Shown here piece by piece: positions 25,725 to 34,830 of a stretch of 64,000 bases of DNA. Position numbers and translations under genes: made by a program. The stretch's first letter is position 1, and each line of letters starts with the position of its first letter. The stretch spans positions 1,984,001 to 2,048,000 of the forward strand of contig NZ_CAKMMG010000001.1 in the NCBI RefSeq assembly GCF_927798115.1, in the 5' to 3' direction. Below the pieces are notes generated by a model. That model saw only the letters and a list, made by a program, of their open reading frames with translations, was not told where the DNA came from and ran no database searches. This stretch comes from Paenibacillus auburnensis (lineage in GTDB: Bacteria > Bacillota > Bacilli > Paenibacillales > Paenibacillaceae).

Positions 25725-26393
25725 CTATACATTCGGTATGGACCAATCTATTCCTTTCAAACCATGCGACTCCAAAAATTGATTTGCCTGTGAAAAGGGC
25801 CGGCTGCCTAAAAATCCGCGGTGTGCGGAGAACGGACTTGGGTGCGGAGACTGAATGATTTTATGCCGGCTCTGGTCAATGTTAGCCCCTTTTTGCTGGG
25901 CATGGCTGCCCCAGAGGATAAATACGACCGGTTCTGTCCGTTCATTCAGCTTCTCCATAATGGCACCGGTAAATGTCTCCCAGCCCAGTCCTTTATGAGA
26001 ATTGGGTTGTCCTTCACGTACAGTTAAGACTGTATTGAGCATCAGCACGCCTTCTTCGGCCCAATGCAGCAATGAGCCATGATTCGGAGCCGTTACCCCT
26101 ATATCGTTCTGCAGCTCCTGGTAAATATTGCGCAGTGAAGGCGGAATCCGCACCCCGGGCTTCACCGAAAAGCTTAACCCGTGAGCCTGGCCCGCTCCAT
26201 GATAAGGGTCCTGTCCCAGTATAACGACCCGCGTCTTGCTGTAAGGCGTCAGCTTGAGTGCCGAGAACAGCAAATCCTTCGGCGGGTAGACCGTATATTG
26301 GCCGTACTCCGCATCTAATGCATTAAGCAGCTCCTGAAAATAGGGTTTCTCCGTTTCCTGCTGCAGTACCTCGTCCCAATCGTTGCCAAACAT
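25725..26393 (-). CDS. ung: uracil-DNA glycosylase, family 1
   Basis: A 222-residue base-excision repair enzyme that removes uracil from DNA. Water-activating motif GQDPYH (Asp62), uracil-stacking region and C-terminal HPSPFSAHRG with the catalytic His183. Full length. GGAGGAG lies before ATG 26393. Confidence 0.97.
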   Translation of the reverse strand: MFGNDWDEVLQQETEKPYFQELLNALDAEYGQYTVYPPKDLLFSALKLTPYSKTRVVILGQDPYHGAGQAHGLSFSVKPGVRIPPSLRNIYQELQNDIGVTAPNHGSLLHWAEEGVLMLNTVLTVREGQPNSHKGLGWETFTGAIMEKLNERTEPVVFILWGSHAQQKGANIDQSRHKIIQSPHPSPFSAHRGFLGSRPFSQANQFLESHGLKGIDWSIPNV

Positions 26394-26469
26394 CCCCGGT
26401 CTCCTCCCGCTTTTGCCTGTTGGTAAATCTATCGTTAACTAATATAATCTATTACCCAATATCCGGGGG

Positions 26470-27132
26470 CTATTTCCGCCCGTAGTCCGCCTTGATCTCG
26501 CCCCACTCCTTGGTCTGCCATTTCAGGACCTTATTGTCATAGGTGTTCGTCCGCAGCCAGTGCTCTGCCCTGTCAATCAGCGTCCAGATCTCCTCTGTAG
26601 AAGCATCCCGCGCCAGTGTTGTGGCTACCTTCTTCTGCTTGACCCATTTCATGGCATTGACGGAATCGCTGTAAACAGTTTTGCTGCTGCCCTCTTTTTT
26701 CAACAGCGCCAGCGCGTGGACGATCGCCAGAAACTCACCAAGATTGTTCGTGCCTTTCTTAATCGGACCGCAGGAGAAGATAATATCCCCAGTCTGAGTA
26801 TCCACGCCCTTGTACTCTACCGGACCCGGGTTGCCCCGGGTACCGACATCCACAGAGATACTGTCGTAATCAATCTCCGCCGACGTCGGAACGGAAGCGC
26901 TCCGGCTCCACGAGCTTGCCGGTTTGCCCTTAGCCCCGCCGGATGCTGCAGCACCTGTTCCCCAATTGCCTTTCCAGCCCGCCTTATAGGCGGTATCGGC
27001 TGCTGCCTTAGACTCATAGGACTTGTATTTGGCCCCTGTATAATGATCGGTCTGGGCCTGGCATTCAGCCCAAGTGCTGTATACTCCCGGCTGCTTGCCT
27101 TCCCATACTACATAATATTTCTGTTTTGCCAT
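26470..27132 (-). CDS. rnhA: ribonuclease H with N-terminal hybrid-binding (viroplasmin-like) domain
   Basis: A 220-residue RNase H that cleaves RNA in RNA:DNA hybrids. The N-terminal domain (KYYVVWEGKQPGVYSTWAEC) is the eukaryote-type RNase H1 hybrid-binding fold. An Ala/Gly/Ser linker (about 55-80) leads to the catalytic domain, with acidic residues in SVDVGTRGNPGP, NNLGEFLAIVHAL and TVYSDSVNAMKWV and a final Asp in the KADYGRK tail. The start at 27132 (GGGGGTG site) gives the family N-terminus; an in-frame start at 27156 would add eight residues. Confidence 0.9.
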   Translation of the reverse strand: MAKQKYYVVWEGKQPGVYSTWAECQAQTDHYTGAKYKSYESKAAADTAYKAGWKGNWGTGAAASGGAKGKPASSWSRSASVPTSAEIDYDSISVDVGTRGNPGPVEYKGVDTQTGDIIFSCGPIKKGTNNLGEFLAIVHALALLKKEGSSKTVYSDSVNAMKWVKQKKVATTLARDASTEEIWTLIDRAEHWLRTNTYDNKVLKWQTKEWGEIKADYGRK

Positions 27133-27283
27133 GGTTACTGCACCCCCTGCCGCCAAAAATTCATCAGAAGAATATTGTAATCTAAACCGCGTCCAGATTG
27201 AAGTGCATTTATTGGGACGGCTTTCAGCCCGGAAGAAATGCCGGATAATTAATAATAATAGGGCTCATACTATGGCAGGCTGT

Positions 27284-27859
27284 TCAATCCAGCACCTTGA
27301 GCGCAGTATCGATGATATTCTGCAGTTTGCCCCGATCCTGTGTTGTTTTGACCATAACCCGCAAGCCTACCAGCACGTTATGAAGATAGGCTGCCATATC
27401 AGCCGGTTCATAGCTGCGCTTAAGCTCTCCGCTCTCCTGTCCGTGCCGAAGTAAACGCTCAAAGAGCCGCTCGGTATTCAGGAAGGCGTCATTCACTTTG
27501 GCTGCCGCGTCCGGATCCAAATTGGAAAGCTCCACCGCAGTATTGACGAGCAGGCACCCTTTCGGTTCAATCTCTTCCCGAAGTACGGCCATTTCAAACA
27601 ACAGCCGGATAGCCTCCTTGGCGGAAGACAGCCCTTCGACCCGGTTCTCCATCTTGGAAGAAAAGATTTCCGCATAACGGTCTATCACTTTCATATATAA
27701 AGTATGCTTATCGCCAAAGGTATCGTACATGCTCCGTTTATGGATCCCCATACCGGAAACCAGGTCCTGCATGGAGGTTTTCTCATAACCTTGCTGCCAG
27801 AAGATCATCATTGCCTTTCTAAGTACGTTGTCAACATCAAATTCCTTGCTTCTAGCCAT
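27284..27859 (-). CDS. TetR-family transcriptional regulator
   Basis: A 191-residue regulator with an N-terminal helix-turn-helix (FDVDNVLRKAMMIFWQQGYEKTSMQDLVSGMGIHKRSMYDTFGDK) and a TetR C-terminal ligand domain with a Cys (EPKGCLLVNTAVEL). I use ATG 27859 because AAAGGAG is seven bases upstream; ATG 27865 would be one base away. GAACGTTC (27897-27904) and flanking TTTACC/GGTAAA words just upstream are a possible autoregulatory operator. The likely regulated gene is not evident; the divergent neighbour is a phosphoesterase. Confidence 0.92.
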   Translation of the reverse strand: MARSKEFDVDNVLRKAMMIFWQQGYEKTSMQDLVSGMGIHKRSMYDTFGDKHTLYMKVIDRYAEIFSSKMENRVEGLSSAKEAIRLLFEMAVLREEIEPKGCLLVNTAVELSNLDPDAAAKVNDAFLNTERLFERLLRHGQESGELKRSYEPADMAAYLHNVLVGLRVMVKTTQDRGKLQNIIDTALKVLD

Positions 27860-28033
27860 AATCATGCTCCTTTCTGGTGCTATTTTACCATTTATAGAAC
27901 GTTCGGTAAATATTACTCAAAATCGTGAACTAAATCACTTCGATTCTGCACCATTCATTCTATATTAATTTTGAAGCTATCCGTTTAGGTAATGCTATAA
28001 CACAACTTTGTCCAAAAGAAATGAGGTGCAGCG

Positions 28034-29398
28034 ATGCATTCACCAGTACGCCGACTGCTTCTATGGATCCTGCTGTCTTTACTGTTCCTTCTCTTGTCCT
28101 GCAGCAGACAGGCGGAGCAGAATCCGGTATTCCGGATTCAGTCCGGCCAGAATATAAAACTTCTCACGACAACAGATACACATTATTTATCCCCCGGACT
28201 AACCGATAACGGCCCGGCTTTCAGCCGTTTTCTGGCTGCCGGAGACGGCAAACAGGTCACCTACAGCGACGAAACGCTGAATGCTCTGGAATATGATATC
28301 GGACTTCAGCGGCCGGCGGCAGTTATTATCAGCGGAGACCTGACCCATAACGGGGAAAAAGCCAGCCATCAGGACTTAGCCAAACACCTGCAATCCATCG
28401 AGCAGCGTACCGGTACGCGGGTGTATGTGATTCCCGGTAATCACGATGTGCAGAACCCTTGGGCCCGGAGCTTCCAAGGAGAGCGGCAAATCCCTGTGGA
28501 CTCCGTCTCCCCCAGAGCATTCCGCAGTATTTACGGCGCTTTCGGTTATGAAGAAGCGGTGTTATCGGATAAAGATTCGCTTAGTTACCTGGCTGCACCT
28601 TCGGATGACCTATGGCTCCTGATGCTCGATACCAGCCAATACCGGAGCAATAAAAAACTGGGTCACCCCCAGCTGGATGGTCAGCTCTCTGCCTCCACGC
28701 TGAAATGGATTGATAAATGCAGCAGGCTTGCGGCAGACCACGGGGCACATATGGTAGCAGTTATGCATCACAGCCTGCTGGATCACAGTGAATTCATTCA
28801 GGATGGATTCACGATTAACAACAATAAACAGGTCATCGAAACGCTTGTCCGAAGCGGCATTACCACTGTTCTCAGCGGACATATCCATATTCAGGATATC
28901 CGCAAGTACAGCGCAGAGGCTACGGATATCTATGATATTGCTGAAAGCGCGCTCTCCGTCTACCCGCATCAATATGGTGTTCTTAACTATTCTCCCGCAG
29001 ATCAGACACTTGATTACAGTACCTCCAGGCTGAACGTGGAGCTGTGGGCAAAAGCAGCAGGAAACACAGATTCAAACCTGCTTCACTTCGATGCCTACAG
29101 CGAAGAGGCATTCCGGAAGCTGTCCGCTGACCGGAGTTACGCGCGTTTAGCACAGGACAGCAGGTATGCCAACTATACGTCCATCCGGCTCCAGGCTATG
29201 GCTGACGTTGTCGGAAAGCTTAATGAAATTTATTTTGCCGGGACAGCGGATTCGGATCTTGCGGCCGTTCTTGCCTCGGAAGGATACCGTCTCTGGCAGG
29301 ACGCACCTGCAAGCGGATTACGGAGTTATGTTGTGGGTATGGCACAGCTGGAACAACAGGATAATCATCACCTGCTGGTAAAATTAACCGGCCGGTAG
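28034..29398 (+). CDS. metallophosphoesterase, secreted lipoprotein
   Basis: A 454-residue calcineurin-like phosphoesterase. A lipoprotein-type signal (LLLWILLSLLFLLLSCSRQ) would place it on the outer face of the membrane. Metal-binding motifs in order: TTDTHYLSP, ISGDLTHNGE, VIPGNHDV, VMHHSLLDH and LSGHIHIQD. The substrate (nucleotide, phospholipid or other phosphoester) cannot be told. GAGGTG precedes ATG 28034. The manganese catalase gene follows on the same strand after 77 bases. Confidence 0.9.
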   Translation: MHSPVRRLLLWILLSLLFLLLSCSRQAEQNPVFRIQSGQNIKLLTTTDTHYLSPGLTDNGPAFSRFLAAGDGKQVTYSDETLNALEYDIGLQRPAAVIISGDLTHNGEKASHQDLAKHLQSIEQRTGTRVYVIPGNHDVQNPWARSFQGERQIPVDSVSPRAFRSIYGAFGYEEAVLSDKDSLSYLAAPSDDLWLLMLDTSQYRSNKKLGHPQLDGQLSASTLKWIDKCSRLAADHGAHMVAVMHHSLLDHSEFIQDGFTINNNKQVIETLVRSGITTVLSGHIHIQDIRKYSAEATDIYDIAESALSVYPHQYGVLNYSPADQTLDYSTSRLNVELWAKAAGNTDSNLLHFDAYSEEAFRKLSADRSYARLAQDSRYANYTSIRLQAMADVVGKLNEIYFAGTADSDLAAVLASEGYRLWQDAPASGLRSYVVGMAQLEQQDNHHLLVKLTGR

Positions 29399-29475
29399 GG
29401 TTTAAGCAGCGTGAATTACGTTTAAGTAGGGTCGAGCAGAATAATTCAATAAGCTCAAAGGAGGATGACAAATCA

Positions 29476-30378
29476 ATGTTCAAACGCATGGATGAAATCA
29501 TGATTGAGATCCCCGATGTCGAGAAGCCGGACCCGAATGCTGCAGCAGCCGTACAGGAGCTTTTAGGCGGGAAGTTCGGAGAAATGTCCACCCTCAACAA
29601 TTATCTGTACCAGTCCTTTAATTTCCGCTCCAAAGAAAAGCTGAAGCCGTTCTACGATCTGGTGATGAGTATTACCGCCGAAGAACTTGGGCATGTGGAG
29701 CTGGTCTCACACGCGGTCAATAAATGCCTTAGAGGATCCACCGAATATAAAAAACCGGATTCCACACCACTGGAAGCTGTAAAGGATGCCCGCTTATCCT
29801 ATCATTTCCTGGCCGGGGCACAGGGTGCCATGCCATTTGACTCGATGGGTAATCCCTGGACCGGTGCCAATGTCTTCAATAGCGGCAATCTCGTGGAGGA
29901 CCTGCTGCATAATTTCTTCCTCGAATGCGGGGCAAGAACACATAAAATGAAAGTCTATGAAATGACCGATCATCCGGCTGCACGTGCGGTCGTCGGCTTC
30001 CTGCTGGTCCGCGGCGGCGTCCATGTTGTCGCTTACGCCAAGGCGCTGGAAATCGCTACAGGCGTGAATGTGACCAAGCTGGTGCCGGTTCCGTCATTAA
30101 GCAATAAATCCTTTAACGAAGCTAGAAAATATGAGGAAAAAGGTGTTCATACGAAGCTATATACCTGGAGTGACCAGGATTTCAGCTCCATTGACCAGAT
30201 CTGGAAGGGCACTCATCCGGAGGACGGGCTCCCGCTTGAAGTTATCGCCGGCGCACCAAAGGGCGTACCGATTCCAGAAGCCCCAGAATCCAAAGAAGAG
30301 TTCGCACCCGGCATTTCTGCTGAAGACTTTAAGGAAATAGCCAAACGGCTTAAAATGGCCGGCAACATTACGGACTAG
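29476..30378 (+). CDS. manganese catalase
   Basis: A 300-residue non-haem catalase that breaks down hydrogen peroxide at a di-manganese centre. The ferritin-like four-helix bundle has ligands by alignment Glu36 (GEMSTLNN), Glu70 and His73 (AEELGHVE), Glu150 (FFLECGARTH) and His183 (GGVHVV). AAAGGAGG lies before ATG 29476. Two GTTTAAGYAG words 20 bp apart lie upstream (29400-29429). A terminator follows. Confidence 0.93.
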   Translation: MFKRMDEIMIEIPDVEKPDPNAAAAVQELLGGKFGEMSTLNNYLYQSFNFRSKEKLKPFYDLVMSITAEELGHVELVSHAVNKCLRGSTEYKKPDSTPLEAVKDARLSYHFLAGAQGAMPFDSMGNPWTGANVFNSGNLVEDLLHNFFLECGARTHKMKVYEMTDHPAARAVVGFLLVRGGVHVVAYAKALEIATGVNVTKLVPVPSLSNKSFNEARKYEEKGVHTKLYTWSDQDFSSIDQIWKGTHPEDGLPLEVIAGAPKGVPIPEAPESKEEFAPGISAEDFKEIAKRLKMAGNITD

Positions 30379-30392
30379 ATTATATAAAACAT

Positions 30393-30426
30393 AAGGGCGC
30401 CTTCCTGTGCAGGACGCCCTTTTTTA
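30393..30426 (+). terminator. terminator of the manganese catalase gene
   Basis: AAGGGCG (30393-30399) pairs with CGCCCTT (30415-30421), with extra inner pairs, and continues into a T run. Confidence 0.85.
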
Positions 30427-30431
30427 TTGTT

Positions 30432-30769
30432 TCAATCATATCCGCCCACTGCTTCAGGCAGCTCCAGATATTCCGTCTTAGTTATGACCCGTTCCCAGAT
30501 ATAGCTCCGCAGCTCCTTAAGCCGCTTTGCATCCCCGCCAACCTCGCAGTTCTCCTCACTCCAGTCAAAGGAGTGCTGGTCCCCATTCAGCTGAATCTGC
30601 CAGCCCATAATCCCAAATCGGACAGAGAAGGCAAAACCTCGGGCATTTCTTCCGGCATTTGAAGAGCCACCGCGGTTGGATCCGCTGACCGATCGGTCGT
30701 ATTCCCCTCACACCCGGCAAGCCAAAACACAAGCAGCAGCGAGAACAGAGGCAGCAATGGCCGCATCAT
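30432..30769 (-). pseudogene. frameshifted small lipoprotein gene
   Basis: AAGGAGG precedes ATG 30769. The first 60 codons encode a lipoprotein signal (LLLVFWLAGCEGN) and stop at 30587. A second frame continues without a stop to 30432 and reads GIMGWQIQLNGDQHSFDWSE, then ENCEVGGDAKRLKELR, then YIWERVITKTEYLELPE, which looks like real protein. Adding one G to the GGG at 30612-30614 joins the two as ...SLSDLGIMGW..., giving one lipoprotein of about 112 residues. So this is either a one-base deletion in a G run or a sequencing error. Family unknown. Confidence 0.6.
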
Positions 30770-30846
30770 CCTTCCTCCTTCAATACAGATTCTGCAAAAA
30801 AGATACCTCCCGTGTACGGGAAAGTATCTTAGAATGAATCACTTAT

Positions 30847-30993
30847 CTAGGTTTCATAGCAAAAAGATGCCGCCGATTCCAGCACACCGGCAATATAAGC
30901 GGAAACTTCAACATGAACAGGATGGATAAGAGAGGCAGCAATACTTTCAGGACTGTGTTCTTTCAGTTTAATCATTAAATTATTAATGATCAT
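30847..30993 (-). pseudogene. internally deleted Dabb (stress-responsive alpha-beta barrel) protein, 48 aa
   Basis: The ATG (30993) overlaps the upstream stop codon as ATGA, so translation is coupled. The 48 residues are MIINNLMIKLKEHSPESIAA followed directly by SLIHPVHVEVSAYIAGVLES and AASFCYET. The first part resembles the N-terminus and the second the C-terminus (HPVHVEV...) of Dabb-domain proteins of about 95-100 residues; the middle half is absent in frame. It is probably a remnant, though a short expressed peptide cannot be excluded. A stem of AAGATAC with GTATCTT (about 30799-30830) follows. Confidence 0.55.
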
Positions 30994-32117
30994 CTTCCGG
31001 TTTCTCCTGCCTGATCAGCTTCAAGATTGAGCAGCGCTGTTGCGGCTTCGCGCCCGTTCACCAGCAGCGTGATCCGATGCTCTCCCGGATAATGGCGGCG
31101 GGTCGTCAAGTCTGCCCACCGGTGCGTCCGCACCGCTGACAGCCTCGATCCTCCCGGCACTGTCTTATCGGACAGCAGGAACAGCTTGCGTGAGGTTTTC
31201 CCGCCCGCCTTCACGAAATCTATGCCGTATTCAATCCGGATACGCACCGGATCACCTTCACGGACCGTAAGACTGTAGCGCAGCTTGCAGCTGCCGCCAA
31301 TCTGCAGCACAGACGGTTCTAGAGACAGAGAAGCAGCAGCCACCAGCGGCATATCCTTCGTCTCGTCCGCATACCCGAATAAAGCCATAATCTCAGGGTT
31401 TGCTTGGCGGATTAGGGAGCGGCAGCCATGCCGCACAATCCAATCCGTGTGCTCATTAATGCCCTTCCAGCGGCGTGCGATGTCTATGACCACATCCGGG
31501 TGGTCCTTGGCGATGTCGTTCAGATTGTTGGCAACACTTTTGCGTACATACAGCGAAGGGTCTGCCTTCAGCTGCTCCAGCACCGGCAGGACCGGAGACG
31601 GGTCGAGCTTGAACATCGGCAGCGCCTGGCCCCAGGGCAGGCGTGGCCGGCTACCTTCGCTGGCCAGCCGCCGCACATGCTCATTGTCATGGCGCGACCA
31701 GACCCGCATCTGTGCCATCATCCGCTGCGGGTCACGCAGCATGAACGGCCTGACGGCGAACTCAGCCGACGATCCCAGCGTAAACCGTTCCAGCGCCGCC
31801 ATCGACAGCTCCCAGTGCTCTTCCCCCTGCCCGTAAACCTCAACGAAATCGGGAAAAATCAGGTATGGAAAACCAATGCATTCCCTGTCTATCGCATACA
31901 GAACAGCCAACGCCTCTTCGTAATCCGCAGGCAGAAAAGCCCCCAGTATCTCTGTAATCCGCCGCATCCGGGCTTTCAGCTCCAGCTCCTCCCACGGCTC
32001 TTTCATCGCAGCCGCAACGAAATTCTCCGTGTTGAATGCGCTATACACCCGGTGCAGCTTCCTGCCGAAGCCCCGCAGAAATTCTTCATTGTACATTGCT
32101 TTTAACGGTTCCGCCAT
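30990..32117 (-). CDS. AlkC-like DNA alkylation repair protein (HEAT repeats plus Ig-like domain)
   Basis: A 375-residue protein. Residues 1-255 are helical repeats of the AlkC/AlkD DNA glycosylase superfamily, with WSRHDNEHVRRLASEGSRPRLPWG and DPSLYVRKSVANNLNDIAKDHP. Residues 260-370 form a beta-rich segment (LEPSVLQIGGSCKLRYSL) matching the Ig-like C-terminal domain known in AlkC. These enzymes excise 3-methyladenine-type lesions without flipping the base. AGGAGG precedes ATG 32117. The Dabb remnant overlaps its stop codon. Confidence 0.85.
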   Translation of the reverse strand: MAEPLKAMYNEEFLRGFGRKLHRVYSAFNTENFVAAAMKEPWEELELKARMRRITEILGAFLPADYEEALAVLYAIDRECIGFPYLIFPDFVEVYGQGEEHWELSMAALERFTLGSSAEFAVRPFMLRDPQRMMAQMRVWSRHDNEHVRRLASEGSRPRLPWGQALPMFKLDPSPVLPVLEQLKADPSLYVRKSVANNLNDIAKDHPDVVIDIARRWKGINEHTDWIVRHGCRSLIRQANPEIMALFGYADETKDMPLVAAASLSLEPSVLQIGGSCKLRYSLTVREGDPVRIRIEYGIDFVKAGGKTSRKLFLLSDKTVPGGSRLSAVRTHRWADLTTRRHYPGEHRITLLVNGREAATALLNLEADQAGETGR

Positions 32118-32240
32118 GAGTTAATTCCTCCTGCTGATTCTTCAGACCTTCTGGATGCAAGCTTACCATGGAGTACTGGACAGCCTTGTGTCATGTTCGT
32201 TGTCAGCTTTGGAAAATCTCTTTTCGGAGATTTATTCCTC

Positions 32241-32894
32241 CTACCGCGCAGCCCTTCCGGCGATACCAACACCCGGTTCATACTCTTCGTCCTCCAAAAA
32301 CGGGGAGACGGTCCAAAGCTCTGCCATGCTGATTACGTCATCTTCACCAGGCACAGAGAGTTCTTCATACTCTTCCTCGCTAAATTCGTCAATAGTACCG
32401 GCTTCAACATTAGCATCATCTTCTTCGTAATTATCATATCCGGCGAAGATCAAGCCATTGTCTAATTCCTCCGCCGTCAGCTCTCCTTCGTCAACTAGCA
32501 CCTCATCAGACTCGCCCACATAGCTGTAGGCACGGATCAACTCCCCGTCTACAGCCTTAGCCCAGGCATGGTAATCGACAACCCGGTGTGTAGCGAAATA
32601 ATAAGCCTCACCATACCGGCTGCTGAGCCGTTTCACTCTTTCCAGCGGATTGTCTTCCCCTGATGCGTTCAAATCCGGCATAAAGGAATTAACGGCAAGA
32701 GTCCAGCCATTAACAGGGGGAGACACGAAGTAATATCCTTGGTAGGCACCAGCCAACCCTGTCTGCCAGTTAGCCGGCTGCAGTTCATTCAAATTGAAAA
32801 ACGCGGCAACCGATGCCGTATCCGCTGTCCGGATTGCATACCACTGGCATTTATAGCCGAAGCTTACCGGAGAATCCGGGCTTGGATCAAACAT
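32241..32894 (-). CDS. hypothetical protein, 217 aa
   Basis: Not recognised as a named family. The N-terminal 140 residues are aromatic-rich and probably globular (FGYKCQWYAIRTADTASVAAFF, YYFATHRVVDYHAWAKAVDG), and the last 70 are very acidic. No signal or membrane segment. AAGGAG lies before ATG 32894. It is monocistronic or co-transcribed with the acetyltransferase upstream. Confidence 0.7.
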   Translation of the reverse strand: MFDPSPDSPVSFGYKCQWYAIRTADTASVAAFFNLNELQPANWQTGLAGAYQGYYFVSPPVNGWTLAVNSFMPDLNASGEDNPLERVKRLSSRYGEAYYFATHRVVDYHAWAKAVDGELIRAYSYVGESDEVLVDEGELTAEELDNGLIFAGYDNYEEDDANVEAGTIDEFSEEEYEELSVPGEDDVISMAELWTVSPFLEDEEYEPGVGIAGRAAR

Positions 32895-32951
32895 ATGAAC
32901 ACTCTCCTTAGTTCAGTCTAGGTCATTAATACCGCTCTGGATTAAGATTGA

Positions 32952-33464
32952 TCAAAAGAATGCAGCAGGATATTTCAGCTCACCCCTGAGACCGTTCAGC
33001 CCGCCATCATATAGCTCACATACCTGAAACACATTGTCCTCCACCGGGAACTGCAGAAGCTCCAGCCCATGCGCTCTCGCCGGTACAAAACCGAATCTGG
33101 GGTAGTAGGAGGGATATCCGATCAGCAGGATTACACCGAAGCCAAGCTTCGCGGCCCGTCTTTTCCCCTCTTCAATCAGCAGTCCGCCGACGCCTCTTCC
33201 CTGGTAATCCGGACGAACTGCAATTGGCGCTAGTACAGTCACCTGATGTTCCCGGTTATCCTCCATGACCTTGGCTCCGCTGATCAAGACATGGCCGACA
33301 ATCTCTCCCGCCTCTTCAGCTACTATGGACAGCCCCGGAATAAACTCTTCAGAGGCTCTAATTCTTTCAACCAGCTTCGCTTCATCCTCACGATTGCCGA
33401 ACGCAATCTCATTTAATTGGAAGACCTGCTCATAATCCTTCACCATTTCGGTTCTAATCTGCAT
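32952..33464 (-). CDS. GNAT-family N-acetyltransferase
   Basis: A 170-residue acetyltransferase with the acetyl-CoA pyrophosphate loop RPDYQGRGVGGLLIEEG and GYPSYYPRFGFVPA, as in the YhbS-like group. The substrate is unknown. GGAGAG lies just before the ATG at about 33464; the longer frame from 33575 would run through a repeat element and has no ribosome site. Confidence 0.88.
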   Translation of the reverse strand: MQIRTEMVKDYEQVFQLNEIAFGNREDEAKLVERIRASEEFIPGLSIVAEEAGEIVGHVLISGAKVMEDNREHQVTVLAPIAVRPDYQGRGVGGLLIEEGKRRAAKLGFGVILLIGYPSYYPRFGFVPARAHGLELLQFPVEDNVFQVCELYDGGLNGLRGELKYPAAFF

Positions 33465-33530
33465 GCGCTGCTCTCCTCGCATCGTTAACTCATATCCAAC
33501 TAGTATTTGACTATTCACGTCGAGCCGAAG

Positions 33531-33554
33531 TTTAGGTGGAGGGAATCCCACTAA
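33531..33554 (+). repeat. short palindromic repeat, isolated copy
   Basis: TTTAGGTGGAGGGAATCCCA followed by CTAA: arms TTAGGTGGA and TCCCACTAA around GGGAA. The same element occurs four times at 53695-53875, 20 kb away. Confidence 0.6.
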
Positions 33555-33574
33555 TGTACTGCCATCCAAATTCA

Positions 33575-34105
33575 TCAGTTAAGCAGCTTTTCCACTTCTT
33601 CAATGCTTTTCTTCGCTCTGCTGTTCAGCGTTCGCTTGTCCCGAAGCCCAAGCTGCTGCAGCTCATGACCCGGGTCGAGCACCAGCGGCTGGATTATGAC
33701 CGCCTCCAGAATCTGTACAGCCGTGCGACACGCGCTGAACAGCTGCTCACGGGAAATCAGCAGCTTATGGGCACGGATAATGCCAACCAGCCCCTCCGCA
33801 TACATCAGCCTGACGATGCTGTCCGCGCTCATGATGTTGCGGTACGCGAACGAAGCTGTTTTATCCACGATAATCGGGTCCTGATATTGTTTGGAGAGTG
33901 TCTCCAGCCCCGCAACCGCTTCCCAGTCTCTTATAGACAACCGCTGCAGATAATCGCCCGCCAGCTCCTGGAGCCACTGCTGCTCAGTATCTTTTGTAAT
34001 GTTGTACTCTTGATAGGTCTTCAGTGCACCTTCACGGTGCATCTGAACCAGGCTGCCGGAATAGCGGACAAACAGCTCACGGGCCTGCAGAAATTCCTCA
34101 TTCAT
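33575..34105 (-). CDS. hypothetical protein, 176 aa
   Basis: Not recognised. All-helical, charged and cytoplasmic, starting MNEEFLQARELFVRYSGSL and ending KKSIEEVEKLLN. A GGGAAGCGGGAAA purine-rich stretch precedes ATG 34105. A palindromic repeat lies just past its stop codon. Confidence 0.65.
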   Translation of the reverse strand: MNEEFLQARELFVRYSGSLVQMHREGALKTYQEYNITKDTEQQWLQELAGDYLQRLSIRDWEAVAGLETLSKQYQDPIIVDKTASFAYRNIMSADSIVRLMYAEGLVGIIRAHKLLISREQLFSACRTAVQILEAVIIQPLVLDPGHELQQLGLRDKRTLNSRAKKSIEEVEKLLN

Positions 34106-34260
34106 TTTCCCGCTTCCCGCCCTTCATACAAATTGTTATGTTTTCATCACTTTTGCAAAATAAAACCTGTTTTCAAAATTCACAGCCTGTCGTAAAATAA
34201 TTGAAAAGCTTTTTCGGGTAAATTGAATTGAAGCTACTCAACGGGGGAGGGACCGGGACG

Positions 34261-34479
34261 ATGCCGAAAACACTTGTTAAAAACATTGATTTTTTTGTTG
34301 CTGCCATGTCGCAGACCTTTGTATCCGCGCTGCAGCTTGACCCTGACGGAATGTATTCCCAGGTCGGCTACGGAATTATTGAGAAGTTCTCTGAAGAATA
34401 TGTGCGTGTAAAACGTTTTGACGGCTCCGTCTCGCATTATGACCGGGAAATCACGAAATTTCAGCATAACCGGGCGTAG
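34261..34479 (+). CDS. hypothetical protein, 72 aa
   Basis: Not recognised. A small soluble protein, MPKTLVKNIDFFVAAMSQTF at the start, with a beta-rich C-terminal half (EEYVRVKRFDGSVSHYDREI). I use ATG 34261, after the purine-rich GGGGGAGGGACCGGGACG; an in-frame ATG at 34228 has no site. Confidence 0.55.
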   Translation: MPKTLVKNIDFFVAAMSQTFVSALQLDPDGMYSQVGYGIIEKFSEEYVRVKRFDGSVSHYDREITKFQHNRA

Positions 34480-34641
34480 CACCTAAGTAATACTTCCCTT
34501 TCCGCACGGATTTTCCTGCTTCTGGTATGTAATAAACCTCACATGTGCTCTGGTTCAAATGCTCCGGACCGGTTTACTGGTTACATAGTATATGCGTTTC
34601 TGGCATATCCTAACTTTTACTGACCGGAAAGGATGAGCGAC

Positions 34642-34830
34642 ATGAGCGATAAGGACAAGTTCAAGGATGAACGGGGAGCTGCATTTGAGCAGATTCCGGA
34701 TCCTGACCACAGCAGGCTTGGGCAAGAAGGCGCCACCGGCAAGGTAGAGGATATTGTCGGAGGCATTGTAGACAATGTGCAGGAGAGCCTGACTGGGGAG
34801 AAGGGTAAGGATACCGGCAAGGACGAGTGA
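34642..34830 (+). CDS. hypothetical hydrophilic protein, 62 aa
   Basis: Not recognised. Strongly charged and low in hydrophobics (SDKDKFKDERGAAFEQIPDP ... VEDIVGGIVDNVQESLTGEK), with the look of a small stress or CsbD-like protein, but I cannot assign it. The ATG at 34642 is spaced better from GGAAAGG than the in-frame ATG at 34633. Confidence 0.5.
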   Translation: MSDKDKFKDERGAAFEQIPDPDHSRLGQEGATGKVEDIVGGIVDNVQESLTGEKGKDTGKDE

